A DNA stretch of 64,000 nt from Lithospermum erythrorhizon (taxonomy: Eukaryota; Streptophyta; Magnoliopsida; Boraginales; Boraginaceae), in NCBI GenBank assembly GCA_019722365.1, contig JADFUC010001348.1, positions 310,001 through 374,000 on the forward strand, given 5' to 3'. The notes under the pieces were generated by a model. It ran no database searches and was not told where the DNA came from. It saw only the letters and a list, made by a program, of their open reading frames with translations. Of this stretch, positions 23,480 to 34,904 are shown in pieces. The position numbers were made by a program, and so were the translations under genes. Position 1 is the first letter of the stretch. Every line of letters starts with the position of its first letter.

Positions 23480-24109
23480 CATTAAATTGGAAAGATCATT
23501 AGCGCAATGGGATTTGAGCTAAAAATTAAGCTTAGAGTATGAATGAATCTTTTACGGATCAGAATAATATTAATCATGAACGATTCTGATACGATCAAGC
23601 TGCTGACTACCAAGATTGTCTCCTCGATATCTAAGCTTTAAGATCAAGGCTTTGGGCCCTTCTTACGACTATTGCTGTTGTAACTAATAACAAATGTCGA
23701 TCAGAATCCTCATTACAGTTGTAATCAAAACAGCATTTCACTCACTCTTTCCTCATTGATTCAATTCTTCCATTCCACCATTCTACTCCATTTCTCTCCA
23801 AAAATATCTCCCTACAATTTCTTTGTATTTAGCAGTTTCCATTCATAGACATTTTACTAAAACAAGTAGAATTCAAGAAAACAGATACAACCTAATCTAC
23901 GAATCAAAAGAGTAACGCGAGAGTTTAAATACGACAATTTTAGAGAGCTAGCTTATAATTGTTTATTTTTATTGTTAGTTTTTAAGAAAGACACATAATG
24001 CGAATCAAACACAACCTTAAAGCTCGCTATCGTGACTAAATCCTAACTTCAATTTTCCTAACCAATTCGCAATTTTGTCTCACTATTCTATTACTTACCA
24101 ATTAACTCT
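23480..24109. mobile_element. Diverged copy of the long-hairpin MITE family
   Basis: The right part (ATTGTTAGTTTTTAAG, then CACAACCTTAAAGC, then ACTAAATCCTAACTTC, ending CCAATTAACTCT at 24109) matches the right arm of the element at 50453-51035 in order and spacing. The middle (CATTTCACTCACTCTTTCC through CTACAATTTC) matches its centre. The left arm is poorly conserved, so the left limit is approximate. Confidence 0.6.
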
Positions 24110-24954
24110 GCACTAAACTTCGCTTTTGGTTGATTAACAAAATGAAAAAGCTATGTTTAAAAAAATGTCGTTTTTGCCTAGGTTTGAGAAAACCCGAATA
24201 AAACAACGTCGTTTCTCAATCTTTTTCGATACTCAGACTATCGAATCGAATTCCTGGACTACCATCGAAGGAGTAGAAGGGAAGTCCCAAACTTCATAGT
24301 TTATCGAGTTCCTACTTAATTTGTACACTTATGCACGAAAAAGAGCCCTAACCATATACTAGTGTATATACTGTATAAGTGTATAGTAATAATAGTACTC
24401 CTACATACTAATGGACTCATCTATACTAATATACTATGTTATTGATATTTTGATATAATCAAATCGAATCGAGTCGAATTGAGTAAACTACTTCTGCATG
24501 CCATTTGTAAGTCCAATTAATTTTAGCTTGGTCTCATAAATTGCCCATGTCTGTGTCCTAATGTAACTATGCAATTTAGTTGGATTATCTTCTGTCTTCA
24601 TCTTTTGGCTCCATATAGAAAGATTTGGGGGGAAAATATAAAATTTTATCAAATATTCGTTCCAACCAATTATAACCGCCAAAACCATTCTTGAATTTCA
24701 AAACCTTTTTTTCTTAAACTTAAAAGGGGAAGTAGATCTACCAAATAAATACTCTACTACTCATAAACAGTAACATTAAACATTTTTTCCTTTTTTCTAT
24801 CTTCTCAACTTTCATTCTAAAAGGTAACTAAACAATTGTTTACTCCTCTTCATATCTAAGCTAATTATGTCTTAATTCTATCCTTATAATATCAATTTTT
24901 CCATTTTCTTGGAGGTTTTGGTTTTCTTGAATGATTATTTGTAGATATTAGGAA

Positions 24955-25140
24955 CAGTGGCAGAATCGGAATTTTTATATAAATAGGTAGATTACTTGAT
25001 ACCATTAAATATAAAATTAGAAAGCCAAGGAACAATATAATTTTTAAAGTTAATAACTTTAATTTTTAATTTTAATAAATTAATTTTTTTCTGAAAATGA
25101 GGAGGGTGACTGCTCCCGTGCCCCGCCGGTTCCTCCATTG
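24955..25140. mobile_element. Short hAT-like MITE in the H2A.Z upstream region
   Basis: The left end CAGTGGCAGAATCGG and the reverse complement of the right end, CAATGGAGGAACCGG, form an imperfect terminal inverted repeat typical of plant hAT MITEs. The 8-base flanks (ATTAGGAA and CTCAGGAG) agree at 5 of 8 positions, a plausible decayed target duplication. The right end is 109 bases before the H2A.Z start codon. Confidence 0.55.
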
Positions 25141-25249
25141 CTCAGGAGTCCCTATTTTTTTTTTGGAAATTCTTGATACTTAAAACTTATGGGTTAGTGG
25201 GTTACTACTGATTAATTCTTTTTTTTTTGTTTGATTTTATTAAGGAGAA

Positions 25250-26117
25250 ATGGCTGGAAAAGGTGGAAAGGGGCTTTTAGCAACAAAGACTACCGCAGCA
25301 GCTGCGGCAGCGAAGGATAAGCAGAAGAAAATGCCCACTTCACGCTCATCTCGTGCAGGCCTCCAGGTAAACTTTACGGTTTTTGAATTTTGATGTTCGA
25401 CTTTTTAAATTTTGTACTCGATTGTTTTTGTATACGATGTATAATATTTGATGATAATGCATCCAATTACTAGAACCACTTACATGATAATGTAGGTGAA
25501 TTGCCCTTCAATTGTTTTGATTTAAATATGGTCAATCCTTATATAGACATTTTGTTTGTTTTAATTGAAGGTAAAGAGGTGAATTTAGTTGATATTAAGG
25601 GGTTTCTTTAAATAACAGTAGTCCTAAATGAATTATTACCATGTGATGATGCTTAACATGACCTAGTTACATAAAACTTTGGTTCTATTGAGAAATTAAC
25701 TTGTTCTAGTTTAAAGTTGCTTTTCGAGTTCTCAACAAAATTGATTATTTTGATGGAACATGATGGTTTGGTGATGGACCAACCTTCGTTATCTAACATT
25801 GGTTTCTGTGTGGAATTTAGTTCCCTGTGGGTCGTATTCATCGTCATCTCAAGACAAGAACTTCTGCCCATGGAAGAGTTGGGGCTACTGCAGCTGTCTA
25901 CACAGCTGCAATCCTCGAATACCTCACAGCAGAGGTTCTTGAACTTGCTGGAAATGCTAGCAAAGATCTGAAAGTGAAGAGGATTACTCCTAGGCATTTG
26001 CAACTCGCCATTCGGGGAGATGAGGAGCTGGACACGTTGATCAAGGGAACCATTGCAGGAGGTGGTGTGATTCCTCACATTCACAAGTCCCTCATCAACA
26101 AAACCTCTAAGGAATGA
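25250..26117 (+). CDS. H2A.Z: Histone variant H2A.Z
   Basis: Exon 1 is 25250-25366 (39 codons, donor GTAAAC) and exon 2 is 25821-26117 (acceptor TTTAG), giving 137 residues. The N-terminal tail is [20 protein letters not shown] with further Lys. The histone fold begins [20 protein letters not shown]. The stretch [20 protein letters not shown] separates H2A.Z from canonical H2A, as do [20 protein letters not shown] and [20 protein letters not shown]. The terminus is short ([11 protein letters not shown]) and lacks both the SQEF tail of H2A.X and the SPKK motifs of H2A.W. H2A.Z is deposited by the SWR1 complex near transcription starts and in repressed gene bodies and affects temperature and developmental responses. 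The start codon is preceded by AAGGAGAA and gives the conserved MAGKGGKG. An AATAAA signal at 26168 may direct polyadenylation. Confidence 0.97.
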
Positions 26118-27744
26118 GCTCGTTGATGGCGTGTAACTTGCTGATATAATCTCGTGTCTTTTTGCTAATAAACAATGTTTGGTACTTATGTTTTGGACAA
26201 TTAGAGGTGTATTGGTGTATTGCTATGTTTGTGGTTGTAGGTCTTATGTTAGGATGATCTTGCTGAACTTAGTAGATAATTCTAGTCCTAGTGATTTATT
26301 CGATCTCGTGGTGTTTTCTGCTAGATGGTTCATCATAATGTGGTTACTTATTCTTGGATTTAATTGCATTTGATTGAGCTATTTGTATCTTTCTCCTTGA
26401 ACCCTAAGTATTCTCAGTAATTTGAGAGCTTAATTCGTTTGATGTTATTCCCACTAGCAAGCCTAAGAATACCTACACCAGTTATCCTAAAAATAAAAAA
26501 ATCTACCCTCTATTACATTTGGTATTGTATACTTGTAGTCATAGTTTCTAATTTTCTATCTTTTATAATAAAACCATATTCCTCATTTTACTCTACATAC
26601 AATATTTCTAAAATTCCATTTTATTATTTTCCCAACAGTGCTAAACTTAACAATGGTTTCCTCACATTACAAACAATAGCCAGCAACACATTCATCCTCC
26701 ATTTTCTTTTTTCAGTTGATAAAAAATTTGCCACTCAAAGCAAAATTCTCACCCCATTGCACTTGAATTAGTAGTGGCTGCTCAAGATAAGAAATGATGA
26801 GAAACCTGTTGTGATGGTTCATGTTGCAGCATTTTAGGAATAAAATGAAACCCCTTGTCATTCAAGCTACAAACAGTTGATGAGAGTTCAACACTAAATT
26901 GTGGATATTCATTCATGTTCTCTTGCTTGCTGAAGTTTTGTGGAGGAGATGAAAGGAAATTAAACAAGATAAGAGTTATAGTCAATAGAGGCCTGAGAAA
27001 GACTTGAGCTGAAACAAAGAGGAAAATAGGAAGGAAAAAAAAATAAAAAAATTGCGAGGCCCAACAGGCTGAGCACAGCTGCTATAAGTACACCTGAAAC
27101 ACTAAAAAAAAGGTTTGAAATTACTATTTTAGCCCCCTATTTATAAGTGTAGTGTTTGAGGAAGTTTTATTTATGGAGAATATAGTCATTTCATAACTTT
27201 TTTTACTGTTTCTGTGTGTTTTTAGTCGGACTCACGAAGGTGGAAAAATTATAGTGGGGCAGCATTCAATGTGTAAGCAAAAAATTTGCAAAATTTAATC
27301 ATTTATATATGAACCATACCAATTTAAATAAAAATAATTAGAGTTTAAGCAAACCTGAACCAGAATTTTGCTTCTTCTTTTTAAATAAAAATTGAGGCTC
27401 ATAGAAAGCAACGTTGCACCTGTTTAACTCCATTACCATTGTACAAACAAACATGAAAATGATTTGAATATCTTGTAGTGCATTGATAGTAAAATACAAT
27501 TGTTTGGTCATTTACTATACAATATGGTAAAAGATATAGAACATCATATACAATATGTTTGCTTAAGGGGAATCAAGAAATGCCGGCTTAAGTTATATGT
27601 TATGCCCTGTGATACTATTTTGTTGTCTAATGGAACAAGAAAAGTGAGCCATTAAAAAACAACTCCTCTTATTTGTCTTCTACATTGGCATTCTGTCTTC
27701 TTGATTCTATATTCTTCTTGTTCCTCTGTTTTGTCGAAATCGCC
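26118..27744. other. Intergenic region between H2A.Z and D27
   Basis: The first part is the H2A.Z 3' UTR. Open frames at 26439-26771 (plus) and 26782-26985 (minus) lack conserved motifs. The latter has no in-frame ATG before its hydrophobic start. No other gene is supported. Confidence 0.5.
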
Positions 27745-29348
27745 ATGGAAGCTAAGCTTGTTCTTCAATTCAAAACATCTTTGGTGAAACCTCGAATTCA
27801 TTACAAGAACATACATACAAGACACAGTAGTACTATGTTACATGGTCCAATTATTGTTGGCGTAATGGCGGAGCCAGTAAAGAATCCAGAATTATCATCA
27901 TCAGAATCAAGCTCCAAGAGTGTTTATAATGATAATTGGTTTGACCTTGCTGCTATAAACTATCTCTCCACAAGTATACAAGCTACAACAGGTACTATTT
28001 AATAGACGACCGAGAAAGAATTCTTGTCATATACGATCTTAATGAAGTGTAAAAGAGAATGATATATGTTCGTTTTTTAGACAACTGAAATGGGAAAGAC
28101 GACAAGATGTTAAAGTAATTTATGCATGTTGTAGGATTAAAAATCAAGAAGAGTGGATATGATGGCTTGGTAGAGGCCGCAAGGGCAGCACACAAGGTAT
28201 TCAACCCAACCCAACAACACCATATTGTTCTTCAAACTCTTGAGAAGGCCTTGCCTAGATTTATTCTTACATTGGTTAGTATTGTACATTTTCTTTCTTT
28301 CTTTCCTTTGTGTTGAATGGATTTTTTTGAATAATCCGTTTCGTTAAATTTATGGATATATATGGAAAGTGAATACTATTCTTTAAAAATGTTGTTATGT
28401 ACATGGCAGATCAGAACAGTTCTACCCAAATCATCAAAATTCACAAGAGAATATTTTGCTGCCTTCACCACAGTTTTCTTTGTTTGGCTAGTGGGTCCAT
28501 GTGAGGTAGTACACTTATGACTTCAATATCAACCACTTGATATTGTCCCAAAATGTATGCTAATTTCATGTTAATCTTTGACAAAGGTGCGAGAATCCGA
28601 CTTCGAAGGTAGAAAAGAAAAGAATGTTGTGTACATCAAGAAATGCAGGTAAATATTCTTGTTTCAATTGATTATGGCATTGAGATCATCTTACATAAAC
28701 GAGTCTCGTTCCGTGACATATACGTATTAACTCACTACTTATAAGTGGGTGATTGATTACTTTATATTTTAAAAGTGATTATTATTTCTTAAAATTGTAC
28801 ATGTATAAACTCTTTAAAGATGTCTCATCTATCATGATATCAATCGATAAATATGATTCTAGGTATTTGTTCTGTGATGGGTCAAACCAGTACCCTCTTA
28901 TGGTACCAACTCATTTCAATATTGCTCCATGCCCTATAGGTTTTTGGAAGAGTCAAATTGTGTTGGAATGTGTACAAATCTATGCAAGTCTCCATCTCAA
29001 GTATTCATAAGGAATTCATTCAGAATGCCAATCTACATGGTTCCCAGTAAGCTGATTCTTCCACTATATAAGCTTCTTCTGCTTTACAAGCATTTATTTG
29101 TCTTACAAGTTCATTTACATTGTTCAGATTTTGAAGATATGAGCTGTGAGATGATATATGGTCAAGAACCTCCCCAACCAGCAAATGATCCAACCTTCTC
29201 ACAACCATGCTATAAACTTTGTAATTCATCTAAACTTTTTAATTTTTACTTGATTGAAGTTAATGATTTCTGGTTATTAACTGGTGTTTCTAAATGTGTT
29301 ATTGCAGGTAAAGAAAACAAAAAACACCATGATAAATGTGAAACTTAA
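27745..29348 (+). CDS. D27: Beta-carotene isomerase DWARF27 (strigolactone biosynthesis)
   Basis: Seven GT-AG exons join in frame: 27745-27991, 28135-28274, 28410-28505, 28587-28648, 28940-29046, 29128-29220 and 29308-29348. The product has 261 residues, against about 264 in Arabidopsis D27. The start ATG gives [12 protein letters not shown], a plastid-transit-like N terminus. An earlier in-frame region has no ATG. Conserved blocks are [78 protein letters not shown], and Cys189-x3-Cys193-x3-Cys197. [16 protein letters not shown] and PCYKLCK follow. D27 is an iron-containing plastid enzyme that interconverts all-trans and 9-cis beta-carotene, the first dedicated step before CCD7 and CCD8. The residues following C189 match D27 itself more closely than the D27-LIKE proteins. 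Loss causes excess branching in other plants, which is expected but not shown here. Confidence 0.94.
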
Positions 29349-31119
29349 CAAAGGAGAGAAGAAGGATGAAGATTCCCTCTTGAGGTCCCTCAGATTCTTC
29401 ATGTCACTTTGGACCATTTTGAGTTTATGATCCTTACCTTTTTACTAGTATAAATCATACTCAACAATTCAACAAGCAACTACTTTAGCACCCAATATAT
29501 TTTCTCTAGATATCTCAAAAGATTTCATTGGTTGAATGACGAAGAAACGGCTAAAACATAGCATGTGATCACCTGACATATTTTACTTTCAATTTGTGAC
29601 ACAAATGTACATGTCATTTTAATATACAGTTGATGTAACGGAATTCTTATATCTTAACTTCTATATTAAAATTTACATTTGATATGATATAATCAATACA
29701 TCATACATGGATGATGGACACCATTCGATCATATGATCTGCTCTGTACTACAAGAATCCAAGGATCATAGATGCTTATATGAGTTGAAGAAACGAAACAT
29801 ATCTCCCGCTGGAAATGCAAGTTGAACAACCCACCTAATAATGATGAAATATATGAATTTTTTTCAATTTGTCCCAAAAAAGTGTCTTCACTAGAGAAAA
29901 TTAATTGTTTTGAATTAAGGACAACAAGAAGTGGCATGTAGTTAATTTGTCTTCCACTTACAAGTCCTTAAACTGCTTATCTTTTTTCTGTTATGTTATT
30001 TTTGTGTGTTTATACTGAGACAAGTAGACAACAATTCTTGCATAACTGGTAATCAAGTGGTTAGTGAAGATCTGCAAGCCTTATTCATAACATAATTATA
30101 TACTACAGTTTAAAGTGAAATTATATGAACTATTACATTTACATATCAAATTGATTCTAAGGGTTTCAAATGATCTAACTAATTATAGGATTTATAGCTA
30201 TATAGTTAGAGGAATTTGACTGTGGTTGGTGATGGTGGTTGTACAGCTCGATCAGAAGACTGAGGATGTTGCAAAGCCTGTAAATTATCTTGTATTTCTG
30301 TAGTCTGTACCGCTTACTCTATTTTGGGTGCCATGGCTGCAACTTACCATGTATTGGTAACAATCTACAGTGTCGAAACCATAATTTTTATATAAAGGAA
30401 AAGGAAATTACTTCCAATATCATAAAGAAAAATATAAAAATTCTGAAAGTGAAATTCGATTTAACATCATAATTTTTAAAATAATAATTATAATTGTTTG
30501 GAAAAATACTTAATAAAATTAATTTTTTTTAAAATTAAGAGTGACAACTGCTTTCCTCTTGGGCCTCTCCACTAACCTATCTGTGGTATATATGCAAGGA
30601 TCAAATTGTCCCCAGGGTCAAGCCATATGAGAGGGGCAGAGCTAGAAATTTATTGAAATTCTCTTCTTTGGTTACCTTTCTTGTACAAGCAGTCTGGCCT
30701 TGTTTGGTTGTAATGTTTGACAGTATTAGTTGAAATCAATTTGTCTCAACTACTAAGTCAATTTTGACTCCATTTATCTGCCCCAGTAAAGAGATAACAT
30801 GTGTAGTGGAGTTTGACAAAGTGAGAACATACACATTAGTTAAAAATGTATATTTTATTTCTTCCCACATGTTTCCTTTCGTTTCTTTCACTTCGTTTCA
30901 GTTGAACTTTAGTCTTGTTAAGTTGTTAGGTCTCCTAAAATCTATCAAGACTAGCGTTCTAATCGGTTTGGTGTTCTAATCGGCTTCCGGTTCGGCTCGC
31001 CCACCAACAAAGCATATGATATCACAATTACCTCGCTCGGCCTGCCGTTGAGTGTTTGGTATATATAAAATGAGTAGTAGAGATTGCATGCATGTTTCCT
31101 CTTAAAATGACTAAATAAG
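29349..31119. other. Intergenic DNA downstream of D27
   Basis: The first few hundred bases should be the D27 3' UTR. A MITE-like end (GTGACAACTGC, then CTCTCCACTAACC) lies near 30541. Short frames at 29701-29937 (minus), 30290-30472 and 30764-30979 (plus) have no conserved motif. Confidence 0.45.
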
Positions 31120-31124
31120 TAATG
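31120..31124. repeat. Target-site duplication TAATG, left copy
   Basis: TAATG directly precedes the 5' LTR and recurs directly after the 3' LTR at 40044-40048. Five bases is the usual duplication length for copia elements. Confidence 0.85.
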
Positions 31125-31375
31125 TGTTATGGAAATATTATTGATGTATCATTCACAAGAAAGCATTTAATCGACAGAAGCTTTATTGTAAGCATTTGCT
31201 TACCAATTACTTATTTAGCAAAGAATTACCTTGTCTGATATATATTGGAAGCCTATAAATAGGCACTCATTGTATTATATTATACATCAACAAAAGTGAA
31301 TAAAAAGATATCATCATTCTCTCTGGTTTATTATTCTCCGTCTATTTACTTTGTTCTTCAAGTATATTTATAACA
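31125..31375 (+). repeat. 5' LTR of the copia element
   Basis: The LTR starts TGTTATGGAAATATT and ends TATATTTATAACA. It carries the TATA box GCCTATAAATAG near 31251 and a CT-rich leader. The sequence after it, CGTTATCAAAGACGA, sits where the primer-binding site is expected. It aligns along its length with 39786-40043, with many substitutions and small indels. Confidence 0.85.
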
Positions 31376-32879
31376 CGTTATCAAAGACGACGATGCCTCC
31401 AACCGGCGTGAATACTACACCTTTTAACCAAGCTTTTATTTTTCATGAAATCAAGAGAATGAATAAATAAATACACATGATTCATTAGTGACTTGGGTTG
31501 TGTTTTAGTAGCAAAATATTATACACGAGTATATTATATCATATTTCTAAGTTAATCGTTCCTTCTGAAATTAAATTAAAAGGCAAATAAGATTTACCGT
31601 AAGATAAACGAATTTTCATGCAAGAAAGGTTCTAATCGAACAAACCCATTATTAAACATATGGGGTTTAAACAATTTATACGATAGAACTTGTTTTATTA
31701 TTATTATTGGGGTTTGAATAGTAACATATATATAGCCTTTTTATAGAATATGAGTATGCTCCTGTTTAATTAGTTTGATGTATATTTCCATTATTAGTAT
31801 TGTAAGTAATCAGATTGATGTATTTATGCAAATTGTGAATTTATTTGTTAATATAACGGAGTATGTTTTTGATTCACATATTATTTGATCTATGATATGA
31901 TTAAATATTAAATTTATCAGTCTAGAAGAAAATCATTTAATACTTAAGTCTCGAAGACTTTTTAATTCAAAATCATTAGTTATATATCAAGTGCATCTTA
32001 CCATGACAAATGCCATATAAATTAAGGACTTTGAATATTTCTCAAGAATTTATCTCATAAATGCCCTGTATTTATTTTTAACAATAATATGAAATCATAT
32101 GAATTCAATTATGAGACTAAGACTCATATTATATGTTGGAATACATATTCAATTACATGAAATGGATTTTCTGAATTTGATTATCGCTTATCAAGCTTCT
32201 TCTAGGTTCGTATACTTAACGAATGAAATTGAACGAGTGTGTAGGCATTAAACTATAGTTGATTTAAATATGTATCTACTCTTGAGTTCAAGATCGAGTC
32301 TTGGTGCATGCGTAATCTGATATACACCAAGTTTTAATTGCATAGTATTGTTAGTCTTGAAGACAACAAGAAAATGGTGGAATATACCAACATTATTTGA
32401 CTCCTTTGAAAGACATAACGCATGATTACGTTAGAAAGTTATCATATAAGCCAATAATATATACCCCGAAGTTGGTTAACTTTTTGAAGCAAATGATTAT
32501 ACTCCTTTGAAATGGTATATATTATTTATAAATGTGCAACTTTGTTTATATGTTGTATAATTCAACCTTACATGTTGAAGTGACGAGAAAAAATTATTAC
32601 TTGATAACAAGGAAGAAAATGTTATCTAATACGAGGTAGTGTAAAAAATTAATTGAATGCTCTGATAGAGCCAACATATCATATCTTGAAGGAACAATGA
32701 ATTTCCTAATCATAGTTGGTATTGTGATTATACATGTCTAGGCTAGTTCTGGCTAAGGAAAGATTTGGTATTTAAGCAGTTCTTGTGGCACACCTATCTT
32801 TCCTGGGAACTTACCTGGTGTATGATTTTCAATTTCCAATAGGATTGCCACCAACAACATGGATAAAGGAGAAATAGGT

Positions 32880-32980
32880 CTTGCAGATAGTGCAACAACT
32901 CATAACATTCTAAAAGATAAGAAATATTTTTCTTATCTAATAACACAAGAAGCGAGTGTTATTACAATATCAAAGGCAAA
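32880..32980 (+). pseudogene. Copia protease / pre-integrase remnant
   Basis: A plus-strand frame reads LADSATTHNILKDKKYFSYL, then ITQEASVITISK. The D-S-A-T-T-H box is the copia protease active-site motif, and the following residues match the usual stretch before the GAG-pre-integrase domain. The frame breaks soon after and no complete gag or protease remains. Confidence 0.8.
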
Positions 32981-34904
32981 AATTGATCAATGCTCGAAGA
33001 AATAAATGCATCGTGCCTCAAAATATGTATTCAAGATGCACCATATTATTCTAAGTCTGAAAGGAATCTAAAATAGTTTCGAAAACATACGCCAAATTAT
33101 CTACCGTGATTGGTGACAAAAAGTGAAGGCCTTAAGAGCTAATATTTGTGAAAAGTGTAAAGAAATCAATCAAGGCTCTAGAAGAGCTAATATATTGTTT
33201 ATCGGGCAACAAACATGTTTTTATATATATCAAAATATTAATTTTTGTCAAACCAGCCAAGTTTGAGAATTGTGAGAAATTTTTATTATTTGGCATAAAT
33301 CAAGTAGACCATCCCCGGTTAGTTACGAGGCAAATACTAAATATTTAACTGAGACTCAAGAGCCAATAAACATTAAGCTTGAAGAATTTATGTGAGCTTC
33401 ATAGTGTAAAACCCTAGTTGATCAAGTTGTGGGGCACGTTTGAATTACATGCAATACCCTTACTGATCATCGGGGAAATTTTACACTATGTAGTAACACT
33501 TGTTGCATTATGCCAAATTATTATAAAAACTCCCATATAGTCAAGTTCGTTTAAACCACATATTTTACCCTCTAGTTATACGTGCATCATATATTCGCAA
33601 AGACTATGCACACAAATGATGATTTTTAAATGATTAAGCTTATACCTTAAGGTATGTACATCCATATTTGGAAATACAAAATTGAAATTAACTTCTATCA
33701 AGTAATTTTTCATTATATATATCAATGTTTTCAACATCAGGTAGAATAGTATACAACTGAAAAATAATAGACTATCTTGAATTGAAATATCCCTATATTA
33801 GCTGATCCTCAAAAATGAATAAATATGAACTTGAAGTTCAAGAGAAAATATGAATAAGGGATGATATGAACTAGAAGTTCACTACCAAACAAATTTCTGA
33901 CCTCAAGAAAGCAATGAAGTCTTATACAGTTGTAAACACTCAAAATAGAGTGGAGGTTCCCGCTAAGAACAAATTGTAAATGATATAGTTCCACCATCGA
34001 AGATAAGGACATTGAAGATGGTCTAAAGCAATACCTCCGTAAGAGGTACGTGAATATATCATGAATGAGCTAAGCCTCTACTGCTCCAAGACATTTACAT
34101 AACGAAATTCATGACTATAATGAGATCTCAGTTATCATGAACATGGTGGAACCAAAATTAAATGATTGTCGACAATAAATATTGTATACAATGAAGAGAT
34201 CTATATCATGAAGCAATATGAGGATTTGAAATCTATCTCCTTAAGTGAGTAGATATATATATTTATGAATGGGCCAAAGAGAAAAGATGCAATCAAGAGT
34301 AAACAAAACTCACTATATAAATGAGAAATTTAGACTCGGAATCTAATAAAAGATGATACTGTGGAAGTATATATACTAGTGCGCCTAATGAACAATTATT
34401 TGGGCAAGGTTAAAGCCTCTAATTTGAAGACTAGTGCATTATGTCTTGGGCACTGTGAAGAATAAATGACCTAAGATTTGTCATATAATATTAGTACTCC
34501 CCGAAACACTAAATAAGTTATGGGCGCTTATACATACACCTTTCGATAGAGGGTATCAAAATTATAAATGTTTGGTAGCAACAAAAGGTAACCTCTTGAT
34601 TTACATGCATGACTTATAATATAACATGCAACGAAATACGAATACATGAAAACATGTAGAAGGATTTATGATGCATGAAGCACATATCTATATTCCCGAG
34701 AACTTAACTCGGTTGAGTTAATATAAAATATTTGAATATTTAAAGCCATCCGGAAGATGGATTGCAAGTTCGAACTGCATTATTAGACATTGATTTGCAA
34801 TATCACATGAACATAGAAGTTTATCGATAATATGTCATACATGTTTAACTTTATATTATGGCATGTGATTGTAATGCATCTATTTGTTTACTTATTATGT
34901 GCTA

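Noticed and set aside
26782..26985. Possible small secreted peptide on the minus strand (hydrophobic start then Q/S-rich tail)
   Set aside because: There is no in-frame ATG before the hydrophobic segment, no known peptide motif at the C terminus, and a poly-pyrimidine tract upstream that looks like chance low complexity.
30236..30310. Possible isolated exon (CAG acceptor then a short frame ending VNYLVFL)
   Set aside because: Too short, with no matching donor and no family recognised.
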